Of a DNA stretch of 17,951 nucleotides, positions 6,606 to 14,756 are shown piece after piece. How positions within the stretch are numbered: the stretch's first letter is position 1; every line of letters starts with the position of its first letter. The DNA lies in the NCBI GenBank assembly GCA_009705435.1, contig WLTJ01000008.1, positions 1-17,951 of the forward strand. The letters run 5' to 3'. Both the position numbers and the translations under genes were made by a program. The stretch is from Actinomycetota bacterium. Its GTDB lineage: Bacteria; Actinomycetota; Acidimicrobiia; Acidimicrobiales; Ilumatobacteraceae. The notes below the pieces were generated by a model that saw only the letters and a program-made list of their open reading frames with translations, did not search any database and was not told the origin of the DNA.

Positions 6606-9600
6606 ATGCCTAAGCGCACTGATATCTCATCAATCCTGATCATCGGATCGGGTCCTATTGTCATCGGTCAAGCCTGCGAATTTGATTATTCAGGAACTCA
6701 GGCATGTCGCGTCCTCAAAGAAGAGGGCTACCGCGTCATTCTGGCCAATTCCAATCCAGCCACAATTATGACTGACCCAGATTTTGCTCACCGAACGTAT
6801 ATTGAGCCACTCACTTGGGAAGTGATCGCCAAAATCATTGAGCGCGAAAAACCCGATGCTGTTTTGGCCACACTCGGTGGGCAGACAGGTTTGAATTTAG
6901 CGATGGCCTTGTTTGAGCGTGGATTGGTCGGAGTCCCAGGCACACCTGAACTCATCGGTGCCAATGCCGAATCGATTTCGACAGCTGAAGACCGTGGCAA
7001 ATTCAAAGAGGCGATGATTGAAATCGGACTCAAGGTTCCTGCGAGTGGAATAGCACACACACTGGAAGAATCTTTAGAGGTCATTAAGGTGATCGGGCTC
7101 CCAGCCATTATTCGGCCTGCATATATTTTGGGTGGGCGCGGTACTGGTATTGCGGCGACACATGAAGAGTTTGTCAAATTGGCATCAAACGGATTGCATG
7201 CCAGTCCGATCAGTGAAATTTTGATTGAGCAAAGTATCGCTGGTTGGAAAGAATACGAACTTGAAGTGATGCGTGATACCGCCGATAACTGCGTGATCAT
7301 TTGTTCAATTGAAAACTTTGATCCCATGGGGGTCCATACTGGTGATTCAATCACGGTTGCTCCTGCGCAAACTTTGAGCGACGTCGAATATCAACTGATG
7401 CGCGATGCTGCTCTGGCGTGTATTCGCCGTGTGGGTGTTGAGACTGGTGGCTCAAATGTGCAGTTCGCAGTTAATCCCGAGACTGGTGAACAAGTAGTCA
7501 TCGAGATGAACCCGAGAGTTTCGCGTTCAAGCGCATTGGCCTCAAAGGCCACAGGATTTCCTATCGCCAAGATTGCTGCCAAGTTGGCGGTGGGATACAC
7601 ACTCGATGAGATACCCAATGACATCACCAAGATGACTCCGGCAAGTTTTGAACCCACGATTGACTATGTCGTGACCAAGATTCCGCGTTGGGCTTTTGAA
7701 AAGTTGCCTGGGACGAGTGGCATCTTGGGAACGCAAATGCAAAGCGTGGGTGAGGTGATGGCTATCGGGCGTACTTTTCCTGAGAGTTTGCAAAAGGCTT
7801 TACGATCCCTTGAACAAGGGCGATTAGGACTCAACTGTGACCCAGCAGAAAAGCAGTTCGCCAATCTTTCAACTCAAGAGTTGCTGACTTCGGTTGGCAT
7901 TGGCACACCTGATCGCATTTTTACGATTGGGGAGTTGCTTCTACGTGGTGTCTCTGTTGACGAGGTATATCAAGCCTGCAAGGTAGATCCTTGGTTCCTT
8001 GATCAGATGCTGATGATCATTGAAGAGCGCGAGGCCGTGAAATCTTTGTCGCCATCGGCGATGAGTAAGCAAGCATGGAAGCGCATTAAGCGAGTCGGCT
8101 TCAGCGATGCACAGTTGGCATATTTATGGTCAACCCACGAAGACGATGTCCGTAGGATTCGCGAAACGGCCGGTGTGTTGCCGACCTATAAAACGGTGGA
8201 TACTTGTTCGGCCGAATTTGCTGCGCAAACTCCGTATCACTATTCGACATACGAAGATGAAAATGAGGTCCGTCCTTCGGATCGCCCGCGAGTGATCATT
8301 CTTGGTTCAGGCCCCAACCGCATCGGACAGGGAATCGAGTTTGACTATTGCTGCGTCCATGCCTCATTTGCTTTGCGCGATGCCGGTTATGAAACAGTGA
8401 TGATCAATTGCAATCCCGAGACAGTCTCTACTGACTACGACACATCTGATCGCTTGTATTTTGAGCCTCTCACTCAAGAGGATGTCTTGAATGTCATCGC
8501 TGCAGAAACTGCGGCGGCCGGTGGACGTGCTCCAAAAGTGATCGTCTCACTTGGTGGTCAAACTCCTTTGAAACTCTCAGGACTCATTCCCGCTGAACTC
8601 ATCGCTGGAACGTCGCCTGTCTCCATTGACTTGGCTGAGGACCGCGAAAAGTGGAACGAGTTATGTGAATCCCTCAAGATCCCGCAACCACCTGGTGGTA
8701 CAGCGATCAACCTTGAACAGGCAATGGCGATCGTTGAGCGCGTCGGATTTCCGGTGTTAGTGCGTCCGAGTTATGTGCTCGGTGGACGAGCTATGCAGAT
8801 TGTGCATGATCGCGATCACCTGACACGCGCCATGGCTGAACTTTCTGATTTTGGCAGTCTTGGAAAAGAGGGTGGGCTTTCAGCAGAACGTCCAGTTCTG
8901 GTTGATCGTTTTCTCGAAGATGCCACTGAGGTGGATGTGGACGCAATTCGTGATCACACTGGCGAAGTACTCATCGGTGGAGTCATGGAGCATGTTGAAG
9001 AGGCTGGCGTTCACTCGGGTGACTCAGCCTGCGCGATTCCACCACAAACATTGCCGAAGTGGGTTGTTGAAGTGATTGAGGCGTACACCGCAGCGATCGC
9101 AACAGCATTAGATGTACGCGGTCCGATCAATGTGCAATATGCAGTCGTTGGTACAAGCGTGTATGTGATTGAAGCCAATCCGCGAGCCAGTCGTACAGTG
9201 CCTTTCGTAGCCAAGGCCACCGGGGTGCCGTTGGCCAAAGTGGCCACACGAGTGATGCTTGGTTCGACCTTGGCTGAACTTCGTCGTGAGGGACTACTCA
9301 CCCACTCGGTCTTACTTGATTTCCCTGACACAGTCGCGGTGAAAGAGGCTGTTTTGCCGTTCAGTCGTTTCCCTGAAGTGGATACTGCACTCGGACCAGA
9401 AATGCGCTCGACGGGTGAGGTCATGGGAATTGACAAAACGTTCGGTCGAGCCTTTTATAAAGCTGAACTCGCAGCAGGTACAGTCTTGCCAACAACTGGG
9501 ATGGTTTTTCTCTCCTTGGCAGATGGTGATAAACCTGCTGGCATTGTCGTTGCTCACCGATTGCGAGCTTTAGGTTTTGGTATTGCTGCGACAACTGGAA

Positions 9601-9899
9601 CCGCGGCGTATCTCGCACGCTTTGGAATGGATGTCGACAAGGTTGTCGGAAAGGTCAACGAAAATGCAGCGATCACCGCAGTTGATTTGATTGCTTCGGG
9701 CGAAGTGTCATTCGTTGTCAACACTCCGCAAGGTCGTGGTGGTCGTACCGACGGCGAAGCAATTCGCAAAGCAGCCAATGTCAATCATGTGAGTTCAGTG
9801 ACCACTGTCGAAGCAGCATTGGCGGCGGTGCAAGGTATGGCTGAACAACTCGACCATCCCCTCGAGGTCAAGAGTCTGCAGGAGTACCATGGCCGCTGA
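6606..9899 (+). CDS. carB: Carbamoyl-phosphate synthase large subunit
   Basis: CarB makes carbamoyl phosphate from bicarbonate, ammonia and two ATP. The 1097-residue product has the duplicated ATP-grasp plan at normal length: first half with SGPIVIGQACEFDYSG (15-30), NSNPATIMTDPD and RPAYILGGRGTGIA; second half with SGPNRIGQGIEFDYC (568-582), NCNPETVSTDYD and RPSYVLGGRAMQIV. The stretch between them (about 400-555) corresponds to the oligomerisation domain. From about residue 963 an MGS-like allosteric domain follows (FLSLADGDKPAGIVVAHRL...TTGTAAYL), the site where UMP inhibits and ornithine or IMP can activate in known enzymes. The end overlaps the pyrD start by 11 bases. Confidence 0.98.
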   Translation: MPKRTDISSILIIGSGPIVIGQACEFDYSGTQACRVLKEEGYRVILANSNPATIMTDPDFAHRTYIEPLTWEVIAKIIEREKPDAVLATLGGQTGLNLAMALFERGLVGVPGTPELIGANAESISTAEDRGKFKEAMIEIGLKVPASGIAHTLEESLEVIKVIGLPAIIRPAYILGGRGTGIAATHEEFVKLASNGLHASPISEILIEQSIAGWKEYELEVMRDTADNCVIICSIENFDPMGVHTGDSITVAPAQTLSDVEYQLMRDAALACIRRVGVETGGSNVQFAVNPETGEQVVIEMNPRVSRSSALASKATGFPIAKIAAKLAVGYTLDEIPNDITKMTPASFEPTIDYVVTKIPRWAFEKLPGTSGILGTQMQSVGEVMAIGRTFPESLQKALRSLEQGRLGLNCDPAEKQFANLSTQELLTSVGIGTPDRIFTIGELLLRGVSVDEVYQACKVDPWFLDQMLMIIEEREAVKSLSPSAMSKQAWKRIKRVGFSDAQLAYLWSTHEDDVRRIRETAGVLPTYKTVDTCSAEFAAQTPYHYSTYEDENEVRPSDRPRVIILGSGPNRIGQGIEFDYCCVHASFALRDAGYETVMINCNPETVSTDYDTSDRLYFEPLTQEDVLNVIAAETAAAGGRAPKVIVSLGGQTPLKLSGLIPAELIAGTSPVSIDLAEDREKWNELCESLKIPQPPGGTAINLEQAMAIVERVGFPVLVRPSYVLGGRAMQIVHDRDHLTRAMAELSDFGSLGKEGGLSAERPVLVDRFLEDATEVDVDAIRDHTGEVLIGGVMEHVEEAGVHSGDSACAIPPQTLPKWVVEVIEAYTAAIATALDVRGPINVQYAVVGTSVYVIEANPRASRTVPFVAKATGVPLAKVATRVMLGSTLAELRREGLLTHSVLLDFPDTVAVKEAVLPFSRFPEVDTALGPEMRSTGEVMGIDKTFGRAFYKAELAAGTVLPTTGMVFLSLADGDKPAGIVVAHRLRALGFGIAATTGTAAYLARFGMDVDKVVGKVNENAAITAVDLIASGEVSFVVNTPQGRGGRTDGEAIRKAANVNHVSSVTTVEAALAAVQGMAEQLDHPLEVKSLQEYHGR

Positions 9900-10851
9900 T
9901 CGAAGCCTTGTCGCCACGAGTGTCAAGGTGGGGGAACTTGAATTGGCGCATCCGATCATCGCTGCGTCCGGAACGGCTGGCCATGGTGCCGAGTTGTCTG
10001 CATACGGGGACCTTTCAACACTTGGAGCAGTTGTTGTGAAGTCATTAAGTGCAGAGGCGTGGGCCGGCAACCCGGCACCGCGAGTTCATCCGATCGCACA
10101 AGGAATGATCAACGCTGTGGGTCTGCAGGGATCGGGAGTAGCGCATTGGCTAGCCAATGATTTGCCGGCCATGGCGACCGCCCAAGCTCAAGCTGTTGTC
10201 AGCATCTGGGGGCGATCGGTTGAGGAATATCGTCGTGCTGCCGAATTGTTGAGCAAAGGTTTAGAGAGTTCGCCATATCGCGACACGGTGATTGCTGTGG
10301 AAGTGAACTTGTCATGTCCAAACCTTTCGGGGCATGGGATTTTTGCGCACGATACTGAACTCTCAGCGAGCGTGATTGCAACCTGCAAGATTCTTCAGCG
10401 ACCGTTGTGGGCCAAACTCAGTCCCAACACGGATCGTCTCGTTGATGTGGCGCGCGCCGTACAGAATGCTGGGGCGAGCGCCGTGACATTAATCAACACA
10501 GTCGTTGGACTGGTCCTTGATCCGCAAACAGGGCGACCCGTGCTGGGCAACGGCGTCGGAGGCTTATCGGGGCGGGCCATTCATCCCGTTGCCGTGCGGG
10601 CAGTCTTTGATGTGCATGCGGCTGTGCCCGATCTGGCCATTGTGGGAGTTGGGGGCGTGGCCTCGGGGTGGGATGCTGCCGAGTTGATGCTGGCTGGCGC
10701 CAGTGCCGTTCAAGTCGGTACTGCCACCTTCGCCGACCCTCGTTCCTGCTTCAAAATTGCTCAGGAACTTGAAAAATGGGCAAACGAGCGCAAAATCGGG
10801 GTGCTTGCTGATCTGACGGGTCGAGCACATAGTGGCGGTATCCACCCATAG
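9889..10851 (+). CDS. pyrD: Dihydroorotate dehydrogenase, class 1 (1B-like)
   Basis: This FMN enzyme oxidises dihydroorotate to orotate. The 320-residue product resembles class 1: ASGTAGHG (26-33), KSLSAEAWAGNPAPR (51-65), NAVGLQGSGV (75-84), VNLSCPN (139-145) and a C-terminal phosphate-binding part GVGGVASGWDAAELMLAGASAVQVGTA. C143 in the SCPN motif takes the position of the catalytic base of class 1 enzymes, whereas class 2 membrane enzymes use serine. Class 1B normally pairs with PyrK, an FAD/2Fe-2S subunit, but no pyrK adjoins here. There is no N-terminal membrane helix of the class 2 kind. The start ATG lies within carB and has GGAG (9881-9884) before it. The usual actinobacterial pyrF does not follow. 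Confidence 0.93.
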   Translation: MAADRSLVATSVKVGELELAHPIIAASGTAGHGAELSAYGDLSTLGAVVVKSLSAEAWAGNPAPRVHPIAQGMINAVGLQGSGVAHWLANDLPAMATAQAQAVVSIWGRSVEEYRRAAELLSKGLESSPYRDTVIAVEVNLSCPNLSGHGIFAHDTELSASVIATCKILQRPLWAKLSPNTDRLVDVARAVQNAGASAVTLINTVVGLVLDPQTGRPVLGNGVGGLSGRAIHPVAVRAVFDVHAAVPDLAIVGVGGVASGWDAAELMLAGASAVQVGTATFADPRSCFKIAQELEKWANERKIGVLADLTGRAHSGGIHP

Positions 10852-10866
10852 CGTGCGCTATCTCTG

Positions 10867-10872
10867 TACGGT
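10867..10872 (+). promoter_or_regulatory. -10-like box for a probably leaderless mihF transcript
   Basis: TACGGT fits TANNNT and ends six bases before the mihF ATG, the spacing expected when transcription begins at the A of the start codon. There is no Shine-Dalgarno sequence in the 27 bases between pyrD and mihF, which agrees with leaderless translation, common in actinobacteria. No -35 box stands out. Confidence 0.45.
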
Positions 10873-10878
10873 TCAGTT

Positions 10879-11190
10879 ATGGCTACTCCTCCGATACTCA
10901 CACCCGAACAGCGTGCAGCGGCCCTCGTCAAGGCTGCCGAAGCTCGTGCCGCTCGGGCCATCATTAAAGTTCAACTCAAGCAAGGGACCTTGAGCGTGGC
11001 TGATGCTGTCGTTTCGACTGATCCCAATGTAGGCAAACTTCGAGTCCTAGCGATGCTGGAAAGCCTTCCTGGGCTGGGCAAAGTCAAAGCCCGCAAGATT
11101 ATGGAAGAAGTCGGTATCGCCGACAACCGTAAAATTCAGGGTCTCGGTAATCAGCAGAAGAAAGCTCTGCTCGAACACCTCGCCAAATGA
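10879..11190 (+). CDS. mihF: Actinobacterial integration host factor (mIHF/sIHF)
   Basis: mIHF/sIHF is a small nucleoid protein restricted to actinomycetes, unrelated to the HU/IHF fold. It binds duplex DNA, bends or constrains it, and was first found as the host factor of mycobacteriophage L5 integration. The 103-residue product matches the family: TPEQRAAALVKAAEARAARA near the N-terminus, then an H2TH-like DNA-binding part KLRVLAMLESLPGLGKVKAR (53-72), KIMEEVGIADNRKIQGLG and a terminal QQKKALLEHL. Its place between the pyr genes and gmk is the conserved actinobacterial order. It overlaps gmk by 4 bases (ATGA). It likely has its own promoter, and appears to begin without a leader. Confidence 0.95.
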   Translation: MATPPILTPEQRAAALVKAAEARAARAIIKVQLKQGTLSVADAVVSTDPNVGKLRVLAMLESLPGLGKVKARKIMEEVGIADNRKIQGLGNQQKKALLEHLAK

Positions 11191-11780
11191 CATCGCGGGC
11201 CATCCCGCCCGCATCCTCATCGCCGGCGCTTGCGCTGATCATTATCGTGTCAGGTCCAGGTGGCGTAGGTAAAGGTACAATTGTGGACGCTCTTTTGCAG
11301 CGTGATCAGACTTTGTTGCTGAGTCGCTCCTGGACAACGAGGTCTCAGCGACCGGGGGAGAAGGATGAGGCTTATGTCTTCACTTCTCGTGAGAAGTTTG
11401 AGTCCCACCTTGCTGAGGGTGGATTTTTGGAATGGACTGAATTCCTCGGAAACTATTACGGCAGCCCGGCGCCCGACCTGACGACAGGGCGCGACATTGT
11501 CTTAGAAATTGAGGTTGATGGAGCTCAACAGGTAAAAGTCTCGCATCCCGAATCTGTCTTGATTTTTATTCTGCCCCCTTCGCGAGAAGAGCAACGCCGG
11601 CGTTTGGTCGGCCGTGGAGACCCAGATCACAAGATCCAGGAGAGGTTGCGTAAAGCCGAGGAAGAAGAGCCTGTGGGCTTAGCTTTGGCGGACTATTACT
11701 TGGTCAACGATGAGTTGGAGCGCACTGTGGACGAAATGATGGCCCTGATAACCAGGCTTCGTCACGATGTGGGGCGCTGA
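11187..11780 (+). CDS. gmk: Guanylate kinase
   Basis: Guanylate kinase phosphorylates GMP to GDP. The 197-residue product has the P-loop SGPGGVGKGT (22-31), the GMP-binding stretch SRSWTTRSQRPGEKDEAYVF (46-65), the EWTEFLGNYYGSP segment (82-94), the EIEVDGAQQV segment (108-117) and the C-terminal YYLVND (170-175). The first 15 residues, Ser/Ala/Pro-rich, are a non-conserved extension; later starts such as GTG are not better placed. Its ATG overlaps the mihF stop, so both are probably translated together. The size is usual for bacteria. Confidence 0.96.
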   Translation: MTSRAIPPASSSPALALIIIVSGPGGVGKGTIVDALLQRDQTLLLSRSWTTRSQRPGEKDEAYVFTSREKFESHLAEGGFLEWTEFLGNYYGSPAPDLTTGRDIVLEIEVDGAQQVKVSHPESVLIFILPPSREEQRRRLVGRGDPDHKIQERLRKAEEEEPVGLALADYYLVNDELERTVDEMMALITRLRHDVGR

Positions 11781-11798
11781 AACGCCTTTTTGAAGGGT

Positions 11799-11804
11799 TA
11801 TGAT
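11799..11804 (+). promoter_or_regulatory. -10-like box upstream of rpoZ
   Basis: TATGAT differs from TATAAT at one position and would start transcription around 11811, giving a leader of about 45 bases. A short hairpin CCTTTTTGAAGG (11785-11796) sits just upstream, but it has only four paired bases on each side and no T-run after it, so I do not call it a terminator. The -35 region is not recognisable. Confidence 0.35.
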
Positions 11805-11856
11805 TGACCGCTGAACAATTCGGCGTTTTAGCCCGCTCAAAGGACAACTGAATCAC

Positions 11857-12243
11857 ATGCCTGCAAATAACGATTCGATGATGACACCCCAGTTAGAAGA
11901 TCTTTTGGGCAAGGTTGACTCAAAGTTCAGTTTGGTGACTTTGGCTGCCAGTCGGGCGCGTGAACTGCAGGATTATTACGCCAAGATGGGCTCAGTTAGT
12001 TCGAAGGTTGTTCCTCCCCAAGTTGCTTCATTGCGTAAGCCGTTGAGCATGGGTTTTGAAGAAATTGCCGCCGACAAGATCGTTCGTGTTCCCGCCGAAG
12101 AAATGGCCGAGCGCGCCGCTGCTGAAGAAGCTGCCATGGCTGATGCTGCTGCATTGCGTGCTGCTGAGGCCGCCGCAATTCTCGGCACTGCGCAAGCTGT
12201 CACCGAAGTTGGCGTCGACGACGCTGATTCTGGCGACGCCTGA
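11857..12243 (+). CDS. rpoZ: RNA polymerase omega subunit with Ala/Glu-rich C-terminal extension
   Basis: Omega stabilises the beta' subunit during RNA polymerase assembly. The 128-residue product carries the omega core at about 12-78: LEDLLGKVDSKFSLVTLAAS, RARELQDYYAKM and RKPLSMGFEEIAADKIV. The last 48 residues or so form an Ala/Glu-rich stretch (AEEMAERAAAEEAAMADAAA) that probably makes one helix, ending in an acidic tail DDADSGDA; this part is not in the short actinobacterial omega I know. ATG 11857 has AAAGGA (11839-11844), a little far at 12 bases; ATG 11878 or 11881 are possible later starts. The neighbours gmk and coaBC are the standard ones. Confidence 0.93.
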   Translation: MPANNDSMMTPQLEDLLGKVDSKFSLVTLAASRARELQDYYAKMGSVSSKVVPPQVASLRKPLSMGFEEIAADKIVRVPAEEMAERAAAEEAAMADAAALRAAEAAAILGTAQAVTEVGVDDADSGDA

Positions 12244-12251
12244 GTTTGATC

Positions 12252-13457
12252 ATGGCCGATTTGGCCGGCAAGAGAATTGTTGTTGGCGTATGCGGTGGTA
12301 TCGCTGCGTATAAAGCAGTTGAAGTGATTCGCCATCTGGTGGATGCGGGAGCGCATGTCATTCCAGTCATGACGAAGGGTGCCGAACATTTCATTGGTCG
12401 AACAACTCTTTCTGCGCTCGCTAGCGAACCCGTGCAAATGTCATTGTGGGATGAGGCGTCACCAATTCCGCATACCAAGTTGGGTCAAAGCGCCGACCTC
12501 ATTTTGGTTGCTCCAGCAACGGCGCGTTTGCTTGGTGCGTACGCCCATGGACTATCGACTGATTTGATGACCAATGTCTTGATTGCTACTCGAGCACCAG
12601 TCATTGTCTGTCCCGCAATGCATACCGAAATGTGGGAGCACCAAGCGGTACAACACAACATCGCCTTACTGGCCGCGCGCGGCGTTCATATCGTCGAGCC
12701 CGAAGATGGACGTTTAGCCGGTGGTGATTCGGGTAAAGGTCGACTGGCTTCAACGACCGCGATCGTGGCCCGTGTACATCAAGTATTGGGCTCGGGGGAT
12801 TTACAAGGTGTGCATGTTGTCGTCAGCGCCGGCGGGACTCGTGAGCCGATTGACGCTGTTCGGGTGATCGCCAATCGTTCAAGTGGAAAACAGGGTTACG
12901 CCGTGGCCGCTGAGGCCGCTTCTCGTGGGGCTCGTGTCTCGCTTATTTCGACTGTGGATTTGCCAACCCCCGCGGGAGTGAGTGTGGTCGCCGTGGAAAC
13001 AGCGGCAGAGATGCAAAAGGCCATTGAAGGATTATGGGAGCAAACTGATGTGATGGTGATGTGCGCCGCTGTGGCGGACTTTCGCCCTGTCTCATGCACC
13101 TCGGAAAAGATTAAAAAAGAGGGCGGGATTCCGCAAATCATCCTTGAGCCAACTCCCGATATTTTGGCTGGTCTTGGTGCAAGTAAGCGCGCAGACCAAG
13201 TTCTCGTGGGCTTCGCCGCTGAGACCTCCGACCTCGTGGCCAATGCCCAAAGCAAGCTTGAGCGCAAGAACTTGGACCTGATGGTGGCTAATGATGTCAG
13301 CCAACCTGGCGTCGGTTTCCAGCACGACACCAATGCGGTCACCTTCTTGACACCCAACCAACCTCTACACTTACTGCCGTTAAGTGATAAGCGAAATGTT
13401 GCCCGAGCCTTGTTAGATATCGTGGTCAAAATTCGCCAGAGTAAGGCGACTAGTTAG
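12252..13457 (+). CDS. coaBC: CoaBC: phosphopantothenoylcysteine decarboxylase / phosphopantothenate-cysteine ligase
   Basis: This bifunctional enzyme carries out two steps of coenzyme A synthesis. The 401-residue product has the N-terminal flavin-dependent CoaC domain (GVCGGIAAYKAVEVIRHL at 12-29, catalytic H74 in PIPHTKLGQ, substrate loop PAMHTEMWEH at 121-130) and the C-terminal CoaB domain (VSAGGTREPIDAVRVIANRS at 191-210, CAAVADFRP at 271-279, lysines in KIKK at 286-289, VANDVSQPGVGF). PAMH replaces the PAMN of E. coli; to my knowledge the His form is usual in actinobacteria. I chose ATG 12252; a TTG at 12246 would add two residues. No clear ribosome binding site is seen; the start is eight bases after the rpoZ stop. 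Confidence 0.95.
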   Translation: MADLAGKRIVVGVCGGIAAYKAVEVIRHLVDAGAHVIPVMTKGAEHFIGRTTLSALASEPVQMSLWDEASPIPHTKLGQSADLILVAPATARLLGAYAHGLSTDLMTNVLIATRAPVIVCPAMHTEMWEHQAVQHNIALLAARGVHIVEPEDGRLAGGDSGKGRLASTTAIVARVHQVLGSGDLQGVHVVVSAGGTREPIDAVRVIANRSSGKQGYAVAAEAASRGARVSLISTVDLPTPAGVSVVAVETAAEMQKAIEGLWEQTDVMVMCAAVADFRPVSCTSEKIKKEGGIPQIILEPTPDILAGLGASKRADQVLVGFAAETSDLVANAQSKLERKNLDLMVANDVSQPGVGFQHDTNAVTFLTPNQPLHLLPLSDKRNVARALLDIVVKIRQSKATS

Positions 13458-13489
13458 CAGTTTGCCTTTCTTTTAATTTAGTTTTTTTC

Positions 13490-13503
13490 TGATTAAGTAA
13501 TCA
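13490..13503. promoter_or_regulatory. Perfect palindrome upstream of metK, possible operator
   Basis: TGATTA AG TAATCA is a perfect inverted repeat with 6-base arms and a 2-base centre, 24 bases before the metK ATG in an AT-rich 70-base gap. Such short-centred palindromes are typical operator shapes for dimeric regulators. The arm TAATCA recurs in both copies of ATAATCAT before carA and in TTAATCAA before purL. In AT-rich DNA this may be chance. The metK ribosome binding site GGAG follows at 13519-13522. The gap is too short for a SAM riboswitch. Confidence 0.35.
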
Positions 13504-13527
13504 TTAATAGAAACATTTGGAGCCATC

Positions 13528-14721
13528 ATGAGTCGCAACTGGACATTTACATCTGAGAGTGTGACCGAAGGTCACCCCGACAAGGTTGCCGATCAGGTTT
13601 CTGACGCTGTCTTAGACGCGATTCTTGCCGAAGATCCCCATGCTCGCGTGGCTTGTGAAACTTTGGTAACAACTGGTTTGTGTCTGGTGTCAGGAGAAAT
13701 CACGACCGATGCCTATGTTGATATTGCCGAGACGGCGCGCTCAGTGATTAAGGGCATCGGCTACACCAATGCTGATTTCGGCTTTGACGGAAAGACCTGC
13801 GGAGTCTTGGTCGCTCTTGATGCACAAAGTCCCGACATTGCTCAAGGCGTCAATAAGAGCGAAGAGGTGCGCGGTCGTACCGGAAGCGATGATCTTGATC
13901 TGCAGGGTGCTGGAGATCAAGGAATGATGTTCGGCTATGCATGTAATGAAACATCAACTTTGATGCCATTGCCCATTCACTTAGCGCACCGTTTGGCGGA
14001 GCGTTTGACTGAAGTGCGTAAGTCAAGCCAGATTCCTTATCTGCGTCCAGATGGCAAAACCCAAGTCACCTTTGATTATGAAGACGGAAAGCCTGTGCGT
14101 CTGAATACTGTGCTGATTTCCACGCAACATGATGATGGCATTGATCGCGATACGGTCATCCGTCCGGATTTGATTGAGCAAGTCATCCGTCCAATGATTC
14201 CTGCTCAATTCGCGCAGGATGATTATTCGATCTTCATCAACCCAACTGGGAAGTTCGTTTTAGGTGGACCTCATGCCGACACTGGTCTCACTGGTCGCAA
14301 GATCATTGTTGATACGTACGGTGGTATGGGTCGCCACGGTGGCGGAGCATTCAGTGGTAAAGATCCGAGTAAAGTTGACCGCTCGGCGGCATACGCTGCG
14401 CGTTGGGTTGCCAAGCATGTGGTCGCCGCTGGTGTCGCTGATCGCTGTGAAGTTCAAGTTGCTTACGCCATTGGTATGGCGCATCCAGTCAGCATCTTGG
14501 TTGAGACATTTGGTACCGAAACGATTGCAGTTGAAAAAATTGAAGCAGCGGTCAAGGCCACTTTTGACCTTCGCCCGGCAGCCATCGTGCGTGATCTGAA
14601 ATTGAAGCGTCCGATTTACTTGCAGACTGCTGCCTACGGGCACTTCGGGCGTGAATTGCCAGACTTTGAGTGGGAAAAACTCTCGCGTCTTACTGAGTTT
14701 TCTTCGGCATTGGGCCTCTGA
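13528..14721 (+). CDS. metK: S-adenosylmethionine synthetase
   Basis: MetK makes SAM from ATP and methionine. The 397-residue product shows every family mark: TSESVTEGHPDKVADQVSDA (8-27), the methionine loop and GAGDQGMMFGYA (127-138), GGPHADTGLTGRKIIVDTYG, and the phosphate-binding GGGAFSGKDPSKVDRSAAY (271-289). GGAG (13519-13522) lies five bases... before ATG. It is the only gene here besides carA and purL with a clearly AT-rich leader, suggesting its own promoter. coaBC-metK-priA is the ordinary actinobacterial order. Confidence 0.98.
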   Translation: MSRNWTFTSESVTEGHPDKVADQVSDAVLDAILAEDPHARVACETLVTTGLCLVSGEITTDAYVDIAETARSVIKGIGYTNADFGFDGKTCGVLVALDAQSPDIAQGVNKSEEVRGRTGSDDLDLQGAGDQGMMFGYACNETSTLMPLPIHLAHRLAERLTEVRKSSQIPYLRPDGKTQVTFDYEDGKPVRLNTVLISTQHDDGIDRDTVIRPDLIEQVIRPMIPAQFAQDDYSIFINPTGKFVLGGPHADTGLTGRKIIVDTYGGMGRHGGGAFSGKDPSKVDRSAAYAARWVAKHVVAAGVADRCEVQVAYAIGMAHPVSILVETFGTETIAVEKIEAAVKATFDLRPAAIVRDLKLKRPIYLQTAAYGHFGRELPDFEWEKLSRLTEFSSALGL

Positions 14722-14756
14722 GGGTTCACGGTCGACGTTCGTAGATTGCCGCTGAG

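Noticed and set aside
6788..7354. Minus-strand open frame opposite carB
   Set aside because: It is a shadow of the first ATP-grasp domain of carB, with no independent support.
11781..11827. AACGCC...GGCGTT arms between gmk and rpoZ as a terminator
   Set aside because: The arms are six bases with a loop of more than 30 bases, and only TTTT follows; too weak to call.
12640..12643. Possible inactivation of CoaC because PAMN reads PAMH
   Set aside because: As far as I know, His at this place is usual in actinobacterial CoaBC, and all other motifs are intact, so it is a lineage feature and not a defect.
13458..13527. SAM riboswitch in front of metK
   Set aside because: The gap is only 70 bases, AT-rich, and shows no multi-stem architecture of any SAM riboswitch class I know.
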